Shown: positions 34,022 to 43,789 of the stretch, in pieces
Layout of the letters: every line of letters starts with the position of its first letter
Position numbering within the stretch: the stretch's first letter is position 1
NCBI GenBank assembly: GCA_964611125.1
Contig: CAZSZO010000021.1
Coordinates: 3,609 to 67,608 of the forward strand
Origin: JAEUIX01 sp964611125
GTDB taxonomy: Bacteria; Planctomycetota; Phycisphaerae; Phycisphaerales; UBA1924
DNA length: 64,000 nucleotides
Direction of reading: 5' to 3'
Notes under the pieces: generated by a model
The model's database searches: none
Told to the model about the DNA's origin: nothing
Seen by the model: the letters and a program-made list of their open reading frames with translations, nothing else
Program-made: the position numbers and the translations under genes

Positions 34022-35842
34022 ATGAGACTCCTGCTGCTGGGCGCGCTGGGCGGATCGATGGTGCTGATGGCTCCTGTGGGCGCCGGGCTGGCCGGGGGGG
34101 TCGCGCCGGGCTCGGCCGCGCAGGCTGGTGCGACGACGGCGACGGGCGGGACGGGCGGGCCGGACATGGCGGAGGTCATCACCCGCAGCAGCGAGGACTG
34201 GAGCGACTTCGAGCGGTTCTACAACATCCGGTGGTCGGAGGAGCTGCTGGCGGCCCGCGAGGCGTTCCTGGCGCGCCGGCTGGCGGCCCTGCGGTCGATT
34301 GACTTCGCCGGGCTCGAGCAGGATGCGCGGGTCGATTATGTGCTGCTGCGCAACCAGATTCGTGAGGAGAGCGGGCGCGTGGGCCTGGCCCGCCGGCAGC
34401 TGGACGACATGTCGGAGCTGCTGGGCGTGCGGAAGGTGATCGTTCCGCTGGAGCAGGCTCGCTGGCGGATGGAGAAGCTCGACCCGCGCCGGGCCGCGGA
34501 GGAGCTCACGAAGATCCCGGAGATGATCCGCGTGGTGCGCGAGCGGGTGGAGCGCGGGCGGAAGCCGGCGCCGGAGGGGGGCGAGGGGGCCGGGGGGGGT
34601 GGGGAGGGAGGTGCGCTGGCGGTGTCGGCCGTCACGGCCAATCGCGCGGCGGGGGCCATGGGCTCGCTGCTCGACACCCTCCGCACGTGGCGCGGCAACT
34701 ACGAGACATTCGAGCCCTCGTTCCGCTGGTGGTGCGAGAGGCCGCTCGAGGATGCGACGCGGGCGATCGAGGAATTCGCCCGATTCCTGCGCGAGGAGAT
34801 CGCCGGTGTGAACGGCAAGCCCGAGGACCCGCTGCTGGGCGACCCGATCGGGCGTGAGGCGCTGCTGGTTGATCTGCGGGATAACGCCCTGGCGTACGCG
34901 CCCGAGGAGCTCATCGCCCTGGCGGAGCGGGAGTTCGTCTGGTGCGAGGGTGAGATGCTCGCGGCGGCGAAGGAGCTCGGGAGTGAGGACTGGAAGGCGG
35001 CCCTGGAGACCGTGAAACGGGCCGGCGTCGAGCCGGGCGAGCAGGACGAGTACGTCAGGGCGGTGGCCCGGGAGGCGATCGACTTTGTCAAGAGCCGCGA
35101 CCTGGTGACGGTCCCGCCGCTGTGCGAGGAGGTCTGGCGGCTGACGATGCTCTCAACCCAGGCGCAGCGGACGCTGCCGTTTGCGGTCTACTTCGGGCAG
35201 GCGATGGGCGTGGCGTACGCGACCAGTGAGATGGCCCACGCCGACAAGCTCATGGCGATGAAGGGCAACAACCGGCACTTCACGCGGATCGTCGTGCCGC
35301 ACGAGCTGATCCCCGGTCATCATTTGCAGCGGTTCCTGGCCGATCGCGAGCGGCCCTACCGCCGGCGGTTCAGCACGCCCTTTTACGTGGAGGGGTGGGC
35401 CCTGTACTGGGAGATGAAGCTCTGGGACCTGGGCTGGGCCCAGGGGCCGGCGGACCGGATCGGGATGCTTTTCTGGCGGATGCACCGCTGCGCCCGGATC
35501 ATCGTGAGCCTGAAGTTTCACCTGGGCGAGATGAAGCCGGCGGAGATGATCGACTTCCTCGTCGAGCGCGTCGGTCACGAGCGGGCCAACGCCACCGCGG
35601 AGGTGCGGCGGTTCATTGGCGGAGACTACGAGCCGCTGTACCAGTGCGGCTACATGATCGGCGGGCTGCAGCTCCGGGCCCTGCACCGCGAGGCCATCGC
35701 GGCGGGCATGGGCGAGAAGGACTTCAATGACCGCGTGCTGCGGAGCGGGCCGATCCCCATCGAGCTGGTGCGGGCGGGGGTTGTGGGCGCTCCGCTCTCG
35801 GCCGAGGGTGAGGCGATGTGGAAGATCACTGTCTCGCCGTAG
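34022..35842 (+). CDS. secreted DUF885 family metalloprotein (peptidase-like)
   Basis: A 606-residue exported protein. An N-terminal signal peptide (~38 residues, hydrophobic then GSAAQAG) is followed by the DUF885 body. The family's zinc-type motif is present as VVPHELIPGHHLQRFL (residue ~425), with FYVEGWALYWEMKLWDLGW downstream supplying the conserved Glu. The block WSDFERFYNIRWSEELLAAR fits the N-terminal helical region. DUF885 proteins are widespread predicted peptidases of the M3/M2-like HExxH fold group; the substrate is unknown. A Gly-rich linker near residue 190 (EGGEGAGGGGEGG) is a local low-complexity insertion. It is leaderless-type and monocistronic, ending at a long hairpin. Confidence 0.85.
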   Translation: MRLLLLGALGGSMVLMAPVGAGLAGGVAPGSAAQAGATTATGGTGGPDMAEVITRSSEDWSDFERFYNIRWSEELLAAREAFLARRLAALRSIDFAGLEQDARVDYVLLRNQIREESGRVGLARRQLDDMSELLGVRKVIVPLEQARWRMEKLDPRRAAEELTKIPEMIRVVRERVERGRKPAPEGGEGAGGGGEGGALAVSAVTANRAAGAMGSLLDTLRTWRGNYETFEPSFRWWCERPLEDATRAIEEFARFLREEIAGVNGKPEDPLLGDPIGREALLVDLRDNALAYAPEELIALAEREFVWCEGEMLAAAKELGSEDWKAALETVKRAGVEPGEQDEYVRAVAREAIDFVKSRDLVTVPPLCEEVWRLTMLSTQAQRTLPFAVYFGQAMGVAYATSEMAHADKLMAMKGNNRHFTRIVVPHELIPGHHLQRFLADRERPYRRRFSTPFYVEGWALYWEMKLWDLGWAQGPADRIGMLFWRMHRCARIIVSLKFHLGEMKPAEMIDFLVERVGHERANATAEVRRFIGGDYEPLYQCGYMIGGLQLRALHREAIAAGMGEKDFNDRVLRSGPIPIELVRAGVVGAPLSAEGEAMWKITVSP

Positions 35843-35884
35843 GGTCTCTCCGTGGGGTCGCCGTAAGGCGTCGCCACAGGAAAG

Positions 35885-35915
35885 CAAGCCGGGGACGCAG
35901 GCGTCCCCGGCTTGG
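35885..35915. terminator. hairpin between convergent genes
   Basis: AAGCCGGGGACG and CGTCCCCGGCTT form a perfect 12-bp stem with a 4-nt loop (outer CAA/TTG extends it) between the DUF885 and MsrBA stops. There is no long T-tract on either side, so it may serve both directions with limited efficiency. Confidence 0.6.
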
Positions 35916-35949
35916 ATGAATGAATTGAGCGGATCGTTGCCTGCCGGGC

Positions 35950-37059
35950 TTACGGCTGGGGCAGGGCGCAGCTGCCGCCGTGCTTAAGGTGGTAGTCCTG
36001 GTGGTATTCCTCGGCCTTGTAGAACTGGCCGGCCTTCTCGGCGGCGTCGACCTGCGTGACGATCTTGCGGGTCTTGTAGCGGTCGAGCTTGCCCTGCTCC
36101 TCGATGAACTTCTGGGCCTGCTCAGCCTGCTCCTTGGACGTGGTGAAGATCGCCGAGCGGTACTGGTCGCCGACGTCGGGGCCCTGGCGGTTGAGCTGGG
36201 TGGGGTCGTGGAACTTGAAGAACCAGGCCATCAGCTCGGGGTAGGAGATGCGCTTGGGATCGAATTTGATCTCGACGGTCTCGGCGTGGCCGGTGCCGCG
36301 CGAGCACACGTCTTCGTAGGTGGGGTTCTTGGTCTTGCCGCCCATGTAGCCGCTGACGGCGTCGAGCACGCCCGGGAGCTGGGCGAAGCGGTCCTCGACG
36401 CCCCAGAAGCAGCCGCCGGCGAAGTAGGCGGTCTGGGTGGCGACGGGCAGGCCCGCCGCGGGGGTCTTCTCGCCCTTCTCAACAAACACGAGCGACGCGG
36501 AATTCACGCAGAAGCGGAGACCGGTGGGGCGGGGGCCGTCCTCGAAGACGTGGCCGAGGTGGCCGCCGCAGCGGGCGCAGAGGATCTCGTCACGGACCAT
36601 GCCGTAGCTGGTGTCGCGCTCGGTTTCGACGTGCTTGGCGTCGACAGGCTGGAAGAAGCTGGGCCAGCCGGTGCCCGAGTCGAACTTCCCGGCGGAGGCG
36701 AAGAGCGGCAGCTCGCACAGACGGCAGTGGTAGACGCCGTCCTTGTGATTGTCGACGAGGTTACCGCAGAACGCCCGCTCGGTGCCCTTGGCGAGGATGA
36801 CCTCGGCCTCCTCGGGCTTGAGCTTCTTGGCGAGGGTGTCGATCTCGGCCTTGGCCAAGGGCGTGATGTCATGCCCGGAGGCGGAATACCGGGTCTTCCC
36901 GGGTTCGAGCTTCGTCTTCATGGTGAGTTTCCCATTTTTGGCGCCATCGGGTCCCCCCGCGCCGCCCACCCAGCCCGCAGGGGCCCAGCGGGCCGACACG
37001 ATGGCGGCGGTGAAGATCGCGGCGACGACGAACAGCACGATGTACGCGGTGATTCGCAT
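35950..37059 (-). CDS. msrAB: MsrB-MsrA fusion methionine sulfoxide reductase, membrane-anchored
   Basis: A 369-residue bifunctional enzyme. Residues 1-22 are a signal anchor, placing it on the extracytoplasmic side. MsrB (about 60-195) has Zn-binding Cys pairs (Cys112/115, Cys161/164) and the catalytic Cys184 in RFCVNSASL. MsrA (about 208-365) has the catalytic Cys217 in GGCFWGVE and the EEYHQDY block near the end. The pair reduces the R and S forms of oxidised methionine in proteins, repairing envelope proteins after oxidative damage. The B-then-A order is one of two known fusion orders. GGAG 8 nt upstream supports the ATG at 37059. No thioredoxin-type partner is adjacent. Confidence 0.94.
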   Translation of the reverse strand: MRITAYIVLFVVAAIFTAAIVSARWAPAGWVGGAGGPDGAKNGKLTMKTKLEPGKTRYSASGHDITPLAKAEIDTLAKKLKPEEAEVILAKGTERAFCGNLVDNHKDGVYHCRLCELPLFASAGKFDSGTGWPSFFQPVDAKHVETERDTSYGMVRDEILCARCGGHLGHVFEDGPRPTGLRFCVNSASLVFVEKGEKTPAAGLPVATQTAYFAGGCFWGVEDRFAQLPGVLDAVSGYMGGKTKNPTYEDVCSRGTGHAETVEIKFDPKRISYPELMAWFFKFHDPTQLNRQGPDVGDQYRSAIFTTSKEQAEQAQKFIEEQGKLDRYKTRKIVTQVDAAEKAGQFYKAEEYHQDYHLKHGGSCALPQP

Positions 37060-37264
37060 AGGTTCTCCAACTACGCACCGACCCCCCCAGTTGATCGGTC
37101 GGACGGAAGCGAGCCCAGAAGCAAAGGCCCGGTGGTTCGGTGCGGGATAATTGTTGGATGTCCGGGAAGCCCCCGCGGTGTCAGAAACGCGCGGGCGTAT
37201 GCCGAACGCCTACCGATTTGCTGGCCAGGTTCGTCTGAGAATCGTCCAACTCAGGGGCCTTGGC

Positions 37265-38011
37265 TCAGGGGCCTTGGATGGGGGGCCCGGAGCGCAGGCG
37301 ATCCCGGGCCTCCGCCTCCGACAGCCGAAGCACGCGGGTGATGACCACCGGCTGGACGGGCACATCGTTCATGCTGCCGTCGTCGACCGGCAGATCGGGA
37401 CGCGGGGCGGTGGGGCCGGTGCGGATCCGCTCGACGACATCGAGACCACGGACGACCCGCCCGAACACGGCGTAGCCGGCGTCGCCGGTCTTCTCGCGCG
37501 CGGAATCAAGTTTGGGGTTGTCGACGACGTTGATGAAGAACTCGCGGGTGGCGCTGTCAGGGGCCGTATCCCGCGCCATGGCGATGGTCCCGGCCTTGTT
37601 CTTGAGGCCGTTCTGCCACTCGTTGAAAATGGTCGCGTCGGCCCGCCCGGCCGCGGCGTCGCGCTTGGCCCGCTCCTGGAAGTCAGCGGTCCAGCCGCCC
37701 CCCTGAATGACGAAGGTGGGGATGACGCGGTGGAAGATGGTGCCGTCATAGTCGCGCCGCTCGGCGTGGGCCAGGAAGTTCGCGACCGTCACCGGGGCTC
37801 GGTCGGCGTTGAGCTCCAGCAGGATCTCCCCGGCGGTGGTCTGCATCGCGACGAACGCCACGCCCGCCGGCGGGCCGGCGGACGCCTCGGCCGCGGGGGC
37901 CCGGCAGCCCAGGAAAGGCGCCAAGGACAGGAGGCCGAGCAGCATCAGCCCGGCGCGGAGGAGGGAGCGTGGAGGCGTGCGTAGAGCAGCGGAGTGGGTG
38001 TGAGGGCTCAT
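37265..38011 (-). CDS. lipoprotein peptidyl-prolyl cis-trans isomerase (cyclophilin type)
   Basis: About 248 residues. A lipoprotein signal peptide ends in FLGC (Cys36), so it is membrane-attached on the outside of the cytoplasmic membrane. The cyclophilin domain begins VAFVAMQTTAGEILLELNAD and has NFLAHAERRDYDGTIFHRVIPTFVIQGG, MARDTAPDSATREFFINV, and AGYAVFGRVVRGLDVVERI, the usual bacterial cyclophilin core. It would catalyse proline isomerisation during folding of exported proteins. The start at 38011 is chosen because GGAG lies 7 nt upstream and the lipobox falls at the proper distance; the open frame continues upstream without a signal. Likely monocistronic. Confidence 0.92.
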   Translation of the reverse strand: MSPHTHSAALRTPPRSLLRAGLMLLGLLSLAPFLGCRAPAAEASAGPPAGVAFVAMQTTAGEILLELNADRAPVTVANFLAHAERRDYDGTIFHRVIPTFVIQGGGWTADFQERAKRDAAAGRADATIFNEWQNGLKNKAGTIAMARDTAPDSATREFFINVVDNPKLDSAREKTGDAGYAVFGRVVRGLDVVERIRTGPTAPRPDLPVDDGSMNDVPVQPVVITRVLRLSEAEARDRLRSGPPIQGP

Positions 38012-38145
38012 CGGTGCTCCGGCGCCGCGTGGGCCGCGGCGAATGTGAAAGGTGGCGGACAACGGTTGGGCCTGGGCGGCGATCGGGGCGGCTGGTCGCA
38101 CGATACCGCGCGGCGCCCAGGCGGGCAAGCGGCGGATGGGCGCGA

Positions 38146-38151
38146 TACGCT
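38146..38151 (+). promoter_or_regulatory. -10-like hexamer TACGCT with leader
   Basis: TACGCT lies 62 nt upstream of the ATG at 38214; the leader ends in AGAAGGAGAAGCTC, giving a good ribosome site. Confidence 0.45.
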
Positions 38152-38213
38152 CGAACGCGCCGCCGGAAATCGTGGGGCGCCGCGCCGGATTCCGGCGTGA
38201 GAAGGAGAAGCTC

Positions 38214-39609
38214 ATGCCCTGCACGCGCCGCTGGTTTCTGTTGCTTGTCGTGCTGCTGCCCCGGGCCCTATTCGGGGCGGGTCTACGTCGCGTTGAGCAC
38301 GCGCCCCAGCGGCGAGCCGCGGCAGCGGATGGGCGACTGGTTTGCCGGCACGCAGGTGCTGGCGCTCGAGGTGAGCGGCGTCCCGGCGGGGGGGAGCGTC
38401 GAGGTCGGCGGCGGCGCGCCGGCGTTCCCAAAGGCCTATGGCGAGATCGCCGGCGGGACGTATCGGGTTCAGGCGGTGGCCCGCCGCAGCCTGGATTCCT
38501 GCACGCCCGGGATGGGCGAGGGCGACCTCGCCAGCGAGCCGGCGTCGATCACCTTCAAGCCCGGCGACGGCGGGGTGGTCGAGCTGAAGCTGACCAAGGC
38601 GGTCAAGGCCAAGCCGCTCCAGGAGAGCGACCGCATCAAGCTCATCGAGGTCGACAGCCCGAGCCTTTCAGCGTTCCTCAAGCGGCCGTTCAAGCTGCGG
38701 GCCGGGGTGATGCTCCCCAAGGGGTGGAGCTCCGAATCGGGCAAGACCTACCCCACGCTGTACTTCATCGGCGGCTTCGGCGGCGACCACCTCGGCGTCT
38801 CCTCGCTCGGGCGCGGGCTGTTCGACCGGCCCGATGTCCCGCCGTTCATCCTGATCGTGCCCGACCCGACGTGCTTCACCGGGCACAGCGTCTTCGCCGA
38901 CTCGGCCAACAACGGCCCCTGGGGCAAGGCCCTGACTGAGGAGCTTGTCCCAGCCGTGGAGGCGAAGTTTCGCGGGGCCGGGGCGGGGAAGCGGTATGTC
39001 ACGGGGATCTCGTCGGGCGGCTGGTCGAGCCTGTGGCTGCAGGTGACCTATCCCGACGTGTTCGCGGGGTGCTGGTCGCATTGTCCCGACCCGGTTGATT
39101 TCAGGGATTTCCAGCAGATCAACCTCTCCCGCGCCGGAGAGAACATGTACACCGACTCCGCCGGCGCGCGGCGTCCGGTGTCGCGGGCGGGCCCGGGCGG
39201 GGCGGTCCTGTGGTATGACGACTTCGTGCGGCAGGAGACGGTGATGGGTCCGGGCGGGCAGATCGGCTCGTTTGAGGCGGTGTTCAGCCCGCGCGAGGGC
39301 GACCGGCCGCGACCGCTCTTTGACCGCAAGACCGGCAAGATCGACCCGGTGACGGCCAAGGCCTGGGAGCAGTACGACATCCGCCTGGTGCTGGAGCGGA
39401 ACTGGCCGACGCTTGGGCCCAAATTGAAGGGCAAGATCCACGTGTACGCAGGCGGGAGCGACACCTTCTATCTGGAGGGCGCGGCGAAGCTCCTGAAGGA
39501 CTCGCTGGCGAAGCTGGGCAGCGACGCCAAGGTCGAGATCTACGAGGGCATGCCGCACACGATCATTCCGGAGGGGATGGCCGACATGTTCGCGGCCATC
39601 GGCAAGTGA
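38214..39609 (+). CDS. secreted alpha/beta-hydrolase esterase with apparent frameshift after the signal peptide
   Basis: ATG 38214, after GGAG, encodes a clean signal peptide (MPCTRRWFLLLVVLLPRAL). Within the GGGG at about 38275-38278 the coding frame changes, and the mature protein continues in another frame from GRVYVALSTRPSGEPRQR to the stop at 39609. Removing one G joins them. The mature part (~440 residues) is an esterase of the putative-esterase/feruloyl-esterase kind: MLPKGW, TYPTLYFIGGFGG, nucleophile GISSGG, and a late GMPHTI His. It has an N-terminal beta domain before the hydrolase. Either a sequencing insertion or a real loss of export is possible; a downstream ATG (MGDWFAGTQ) would give a cytoplasmic form. 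Confidence 0.7.
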
Positions 39610-39641
39610 GGCTGCCCAGGTCGGGCTGCGGGCCTATGAAA

Positions 39642-39671
39642 ACACGGCCGGGCGATGAAGCCCGGCCGTGT
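39642..39671 (-). terminator. intrinsic terminator of LTD/dockerin cassette 1
   Basis: ACACGGCCGGGC and GCCCGGCCGTGT form a perfect 12-bp stem with a 6-nt loop, followed on the minus strand by TTTTC. The same stem recurs after cassette 2 at 43790-43819. Confidence 0.8.
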
Positions 39672-39720
39672 CGAGTGATGTGCTGAATGCACTGAAACTC
39701 AGGGCTCGCCAAGGGAGCCG

Positions 39721-39987
39721 GCGAGCCGATCAGTTGCAGACGCCGCCGAAGAAGTCAGAGATGTAGGTGGAGAGGTCGTCGGGGTCGGTGAAGCCCGAGC
39801 GGTCATAGTCGCCCTGGGGGCAGGGGGGCGTCTGGAAGAAGCACGCGATGTAGTCGGAGATGTCGTCGGGGTCGAGGTTGCCGTCGCGGTTGAAGTCGGG
39901 GCGGCAGGAGCAGGCGAAGCCGGGGGCGATGATGACCGTGCCGGTGGTCAGGCCATCAACGAAGCCGGGGGAGCCGAACATGGAGCG
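39721..39987 (-). repeat. 267-bp block identical to 43852-44118
   Basis: Base-for-base identity covers the stop region and the last ~86 codons (dockerin tail) of both LTD genes, ending abruptly; the flanking parts of the genes differ. Confidence 0.9.
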
Positions 39988-42543
39988 GCTGTAGATGCCG
40001 GTGGGGAACCCGTCGGCGCCGACAGCGGTGTTGGCGACGCTCTGGCGACCGGCGTCGAAGCCGGTGAGTGAAGCGGCCCAGTTGACGCCTGAGTCATTGG
40101 CGGCCTGGTTGTAGGATCCGGGGAGGGTGTAGATCGACCAGAAGATGTCGATGCCCGAGACGGCGTCGCCGGGCCAGCCGAAGGGCGGCAGCGCGATGGA
40201 CAAGGGGGTGTTGTCGTCGTCGTAATTGACGACGTCGGAGGGGGTCCCGTCGGGCTTCACCAGACGGACGATCTCGTTGATGAAGCTGGGGTTGTCGGCG
40301 AGTCGGGCGATGCCGAAGACGCCGCGGTCGGAGTACCAATCGGTGACGGTGATAATCTGGTAGCCGCAGCCCCAGGTGTTGTAGAACTCCTGGACGAAGT
40401 CGCGGCCCTCAAGGGTCTGCAGGCCGGTCTGGCCGGTGCCCAGGGGAATGAACGTGTCGACGCCGATGACCACGGCGGCCTCGCCGGGCTGCAGGATGGT
40501 GCCGTTGGGGAAGGCGCTGGTGCGGCCGTCCTCATCGGCGAGGTACCAGCCGGAGATGTCGATGGCCGCGCCGGTGGTGTTGGCGATCTCGACGAACTCA
40601 TCGCGGCCGCCGGCGACCACCGCGGGGGCGGTGGGGGTGGGGTTGGACCCGGGATAGATGCTGTTGGTGGTCGCGGCGATCTCGGTGATGATCACCTCGC
40701 CGGAGGGGTTCTGGATGACGGTGGGGACGAAGCCGGGAGAGCCGAAGTCCTCGCCGGAGCTGACGAGGCCGTATGGCGCCGCGGGGTTGCCGGCGAAGCT
40801 GGTGCTCTGACGGATGCCGTTGAGGCCGGGGATGGCGGCCTTCCAGTTGGGCCCGGCGTTGTTGGCGACGGAGTTGAAGGCTCCGGGGAGGAGCTCGAAG
40901 GTGCCGTGGCTGTCAGTGCCGGGCCAGTTGTTGAGGGGCTCGTTGTTGGAGTTGGCGTTGGAGTAGTTGCAGACGTCGATGATGAAGCCGCGGTCGTTGA
41001 CCCACGTGCCGATGGCGCCGGGGCCGGTGAGGCGGGTGGGGTGCGGGCCCGAGACGGTGGGCTGGTTGGCGGGGACGATGGCGTCATCGACCACGGCGCC
41101 GGCCACGAGGGTTAGGACCTCGGCGGTGGCGGTGGCGTTGAACGCGCGGGCCGGCCAGCGGCCCAGCGGGATCCAGCGGATGGGCTGGCCCTGGGGCGTG
41201 GTGGTTCCCCAGAGGCTCTCGTAGAGGGCCTTGGCCTGCGCGGCGGTGTAGTTGGCGCCGCCCTGCGTGAACGGGAAGACGGGGATCTGGCAGAGCACGG
41301 CGATCTCGCCGGCGGCCAGCGTGGCGCCGGCGGGCACGGGGAGGGAGTAGCCGTCGCCGCCGACCTCGATATCGACGATCCGGTAGCCGGAGATGTCGAC
41401 CGGGCCGCTGCTGACGTTCTGGATCTCAACCCATTCCAGGCCGGTGCTCAGGTTGGGAGTGGCCTGAGACAGGATGTGGAAGGAGTCGATCACGAACTCG
41501 GTGACGATGACCTTGCCGAAGTTCTCGGCGCCGTCAATCACGCCGTTGGCGTTGGTGTCGAGCGTCCCGCCGCGGCCGTTGACGCCGCCGGCGAGGTTGA
41601 TGTCGATGGAGTCGAGAACGTTGTTGAGGTTGCGGTCGGTGCCCTCGCGGTCGAGGAGGATGTCGCAGGTGTCGGGGACGCCGTTGTTGTTGAGGTCGGC
41701 CTCGCAGGAGTCGGGGATCAGGTTGCTGTTGCAGTCCAGCGAGGTGGCGTTGGCGCCGCAGGTCTCGGAGACGTCATCGATTCCGTTGTTGTTGCAGTCG
41801 GTCGCGGCGGGGATCACCTGGTTCACCACGCCCGGGGAACAGATGTTGCCCGGCTCGCACATGCGGTAGTCGGTGGTGCCGGGGAACTGGAAGTTGACCA
41901 GGCTGCTGGCCACCGCGGCGGGGTCGGCCGAGGAGAGGACCCAGGCGCAGCCGCGGTCGTTATCGATGTGGTTGAGGAACTGGGGGCGGAGCTGGATCGA
42001 AACGCCAGAGACGACCGCCGGCCAGCCGTTCTCCGCATTCTGGTAGTTGGCGATGTCGACCACGTCGCCGTCGGCGTCGACGATGAAGGGAACCTCGTTG
42101 AAGAGCGTCGGGGTGTTGGCGATGGTGATGTTGAGGTCGGTCACCAGGAACTTCGAGAGCACGTTGTCAGGGCCGTAGGCGGCGCCGAAAGCCCCGATGA
42201 GGCGATCGGGGGTCCACTGGTGGTTGGCGTCGGTGAAGGGGGGCGGCACGCCCTGGAAAACGCGACCGAGCACGGCGATCGCCTGGCGCGGGCCGATCGT
42301 GGTGCCCTGGGGAAAGGGTCGGCCGGAGGTGGAATCCTCGTCGTCGAGGTACCAGCCCGAGATGTCGATCGTCTCGTTGGTGGTGTTGAAGATCTCGATG
42401 AACTCGACGTCATCGTTGCCGGCGGGGTTGCAGAAGATCTCGGTGATGATCACCTTGCCCACGTTGGTGGGGTCGGCGATCGCGGGGGCGGCGCAGGCCG
42501 CCGCGGCGAGCAGCGCCGCGCTCAGGAACCGGTTCAGTCTCAT
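39730..42543 (-). CDS. secreted lamin-tail-domain protein with GC-type dockerin (copy 1)
   Basis: A 937-residue exported protein. The signal peptide ends in APAIADP. Three lamin-tail (LTD) domains follow, each opening with a GKVIITE-like strand and an IDISGWYLDDED-type core: about residues 25-150, 360-480 and 620-740. Between LTD1 and LTD2 is an Asn/Asp-rich stretch (DCNNNGIDDVSETCG, DLNNNGVPDTCDILLD) resembling Ca-binding thrombospondin type 3 repeats. The tail DFNRDGNLDPDDISDYI and DYDRSGFTDPDDLSTYI is a GC-type dockerin. The likely role is a surface or extracellular structural or adhesion protein; no enzyme motif is seen. AAGGAG 8 nt upstream supports ATG 42543. A pseudopilin gene lies 95 nt upstream. 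Confidence 0.87.
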   Translation of the reverse strand: MRLNRFLSAALLAAAACAAPAIADPTNVGKVIITEIFCNPAGNDDVEFIEIFNTTNETIDISGWYLDDEDSTSGRPFPQGTTIGPRQAIAVLGRVFQGVPPPFTDANHQWTPDRLIGAFGAAYGPDNVLSKFLVTDLNITIANTPTLFNEVPFIVDADGDVVDIANYQNAENGWPAVVSGVSIQLRPQFLNHIDNDRGCAWVLSSADPAAVASSLVNFQFPGTTDYRMCEPGNICSPGVVNQVIPAATDCNNNGIDDVSETCGANATSLDCNSNLIPDSCEADLNNNGVPDTCDILLDREGTDRNLNNVLDSIDINLAGGVNGRGGTLDTNANGVIDGAENFGKVIVTEFVIDSFHILSQATPNLSTGLEWVEIQNVSSGPVDISGYRIVDIEVGGDGYSLPVPAGATLAAGEIAVLCQIPVFPFTQGGANYTAAQAKALYESLWGTTTPQGQPIRWIPLGRWPARAFNATATAEVLTLVAGAVVDDAIVPANQPTVSGPHPTRLTGPGAIGTWVNDRGFIIDVCNYSNANSNNEPLNNWPGTDSHGTFELLPGAFNSVANNAGPNWKAAIPGLNGIRQSTSFAGNPAAPYGLVSSGEDFGSPGFVPTVIQNPSGEVIITEIAATTNSIYPGSNPTPTAPAVVAGGRDEFVEIANTTGAAIDISGWYLADEDGRTSAFPNGTILQPGEAAVVIGVDTFIPLGTGQTGLQTLEGRDFVQEFYNTWGCGYQIITVTDWYSDRGVFGIARLADNPSFINEIVRLVKPDGTPSDVVNYDDDNTPLSIALPPFGWPGDAVSGIDIFWSIYTLPGSYNQAANDSGVNWAASLTGFDAGRQSVANTAVGADGFPTGIYSRSMFGSPGFVDGLTTGTVIIAPGFACSCRPDFNRDGNLDPDDISDYIACFFQTPPCPQGDYDRSGFTDPDDLSTYISDFFGGVCN

Positions 42544-42638
42544 GGGATCTCCTTCTCTCTTGAAAAATCTGAGCCGTTCGCCCGAGCGAGCGGCTCCTGG
42601 AAACGAGGAATTGCCGACGAGGTGCGCATCAGGGCGGG

Positions 42639-43631
42639 TTAGGGGGCGCCGTCCTGAATCACCCACTGGATCGCGTTGCTGTTGCCCTGGCGGACGGTCC
42701 GCTGAACCACACCTGGGTGCAGGCGCCGGCCCTGGGTGATGTTGTTGCGGACGTCGGTCGCGCCCGTGGTGTTGGACCGCAGGTAGGCCTCGATCAGCCA
42801 GGGGCCGGTCTTGACGAACGCCGCGTGCCCATCGAGGAAGGCCATCTGGACGCCGTCGCGCCCGTGGTTGTTCTGGGCCTCGGGCCAATTGTTGAGCGTG
42901 TTGGGGTCGTTGTCGCGGTCGTCCTGATCCGAGTCGATGGTGATGATGGTGCGGCCGGGGTGATCGACCGTCTTAAGCGTCTTGAGGATCGAGCGGCTGC
43001 CGGGCGAGGGCTCGGGGTTGTCCTCGGCGTCGGGCGTGGCGGTGGCGCCCTCGATGATCCAGACGGGATCGCCCTGCTTGATGTTCCGCTGCATGTAGTG
43101 GCTGGTGCGGCCGAACGACCGGTCAAACCAGCCGTCTGGGTAGATGAAGTTCACCGAGCCGTTGACGCTGGACATCCAGGCCCACACCTCGAAGCTGTGA
43201 CCGCCCCGTGTGAATTCGGGATAGCTGACCGAGCCCACGTTGTCGGCCGCGTTGTCGGCGCAATCGATCAGGTGGATGAAGGCGTCGTTGTGGTACTTGT
43301 TGCGCGGGTCGGAGGACAGGATCTTGGCCGCCGGATCCACCCGATTACGGGTGCTGGGACAGATCGCGGCGTCGGGACGCTCGATGAGCTCGCTCAAGTA
43401 GGCCAGGTCATCGTCGCCGCCGTTGCGGGTGGGGATGAACGCGCCCTTCTTGTGCTGGTCGGCGTAGAGCGTCGCGGCATAGGCGATCATCCGCTGGGCG
43501 ACCAGGCACTTGCTCCTGCGTGCGGCCTCGCGGGCCGAAGCCAGCGAGGGGAGCAGGATCCCAACCAGCAGGGCGATGATGGCGATCACCACCAGAAGTT
43601 CGATCAGGGTAAAAGCTCGGCGGCGTTCCAT
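42639..43631 (-). CDS. type II secretion pseudopilin-like protein (copy 1)
   Basis: A 330-residue protein with the prepilin leader MERRRAFTLIELLVVIAI. The mature N-terminal helix is hydrophobic with Glu5, as in type II secretion pseudopilins. The residue before the cleavage site is Ala, not the usual Gly. The large globular part has GGHSFEVWAWMSS and, near the end, HGRDGVQMAFLDGHAAFVK, close to the H-X9-DG element of planctomycete pseudopilins (spacing here is ten). The likely place is the cell envelope. It sits directly upstream of the LTD/dockerin gene and is probably co-transcribed with it. AAGGAG lies upstream of the ATG. Confidence 0.9.
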   Translation of the reverse strand: MERRRAFTLIELLVVIAIIALLVGILLPSLASAREAARRSKCLVAQRMIAYAATLYADQHKKGAFIPTRNGGDDDLAYLSELIERPDAAICPSTRNRVDPAAKILSSDPRNKYHNDAFIHLIDCADNAADNVGSVSYPEFTRGGHSFEVWAWMSSVNGSVNFIYPDGWFDRSFGRTSHYMQRNIKQGDPVWIIEGATATPDAEDNPEPSPGSRSILKTLKTVDHPGRTIITIDSDQDDRDNDPNTLNNWPEAQNNHGRDGVQMAFLDGHAAFVKTGPWLIEAYLRSNTTGATDVRNNITQGRRLHPGVVQRTVRQGNSNAIQWVIQDGAP

Positions 43632-43789
43632 GCGCGGGTACTCCTTCTTGAATGAGAGATTGTGTCTGAGAAGGCGTGGCGCCGGATGAAGGAGCGGCCA
43701 ATTTCGCGTTGGCCTTCCATGAAGAACGGTGAAGCCTGATCGGGGGGGAGTCTCTCGAGGCGGATAGAAGGTTCATCGTCTGAACGAAA

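Noticed and set aside
39730..42888. Longer start for LTD protein copy 1 at 42888
   Set aside because: The extra part overlaps the upstream pseudopilin gene; ATG 42543 has AAGGAG and opens a clean signal peptide.
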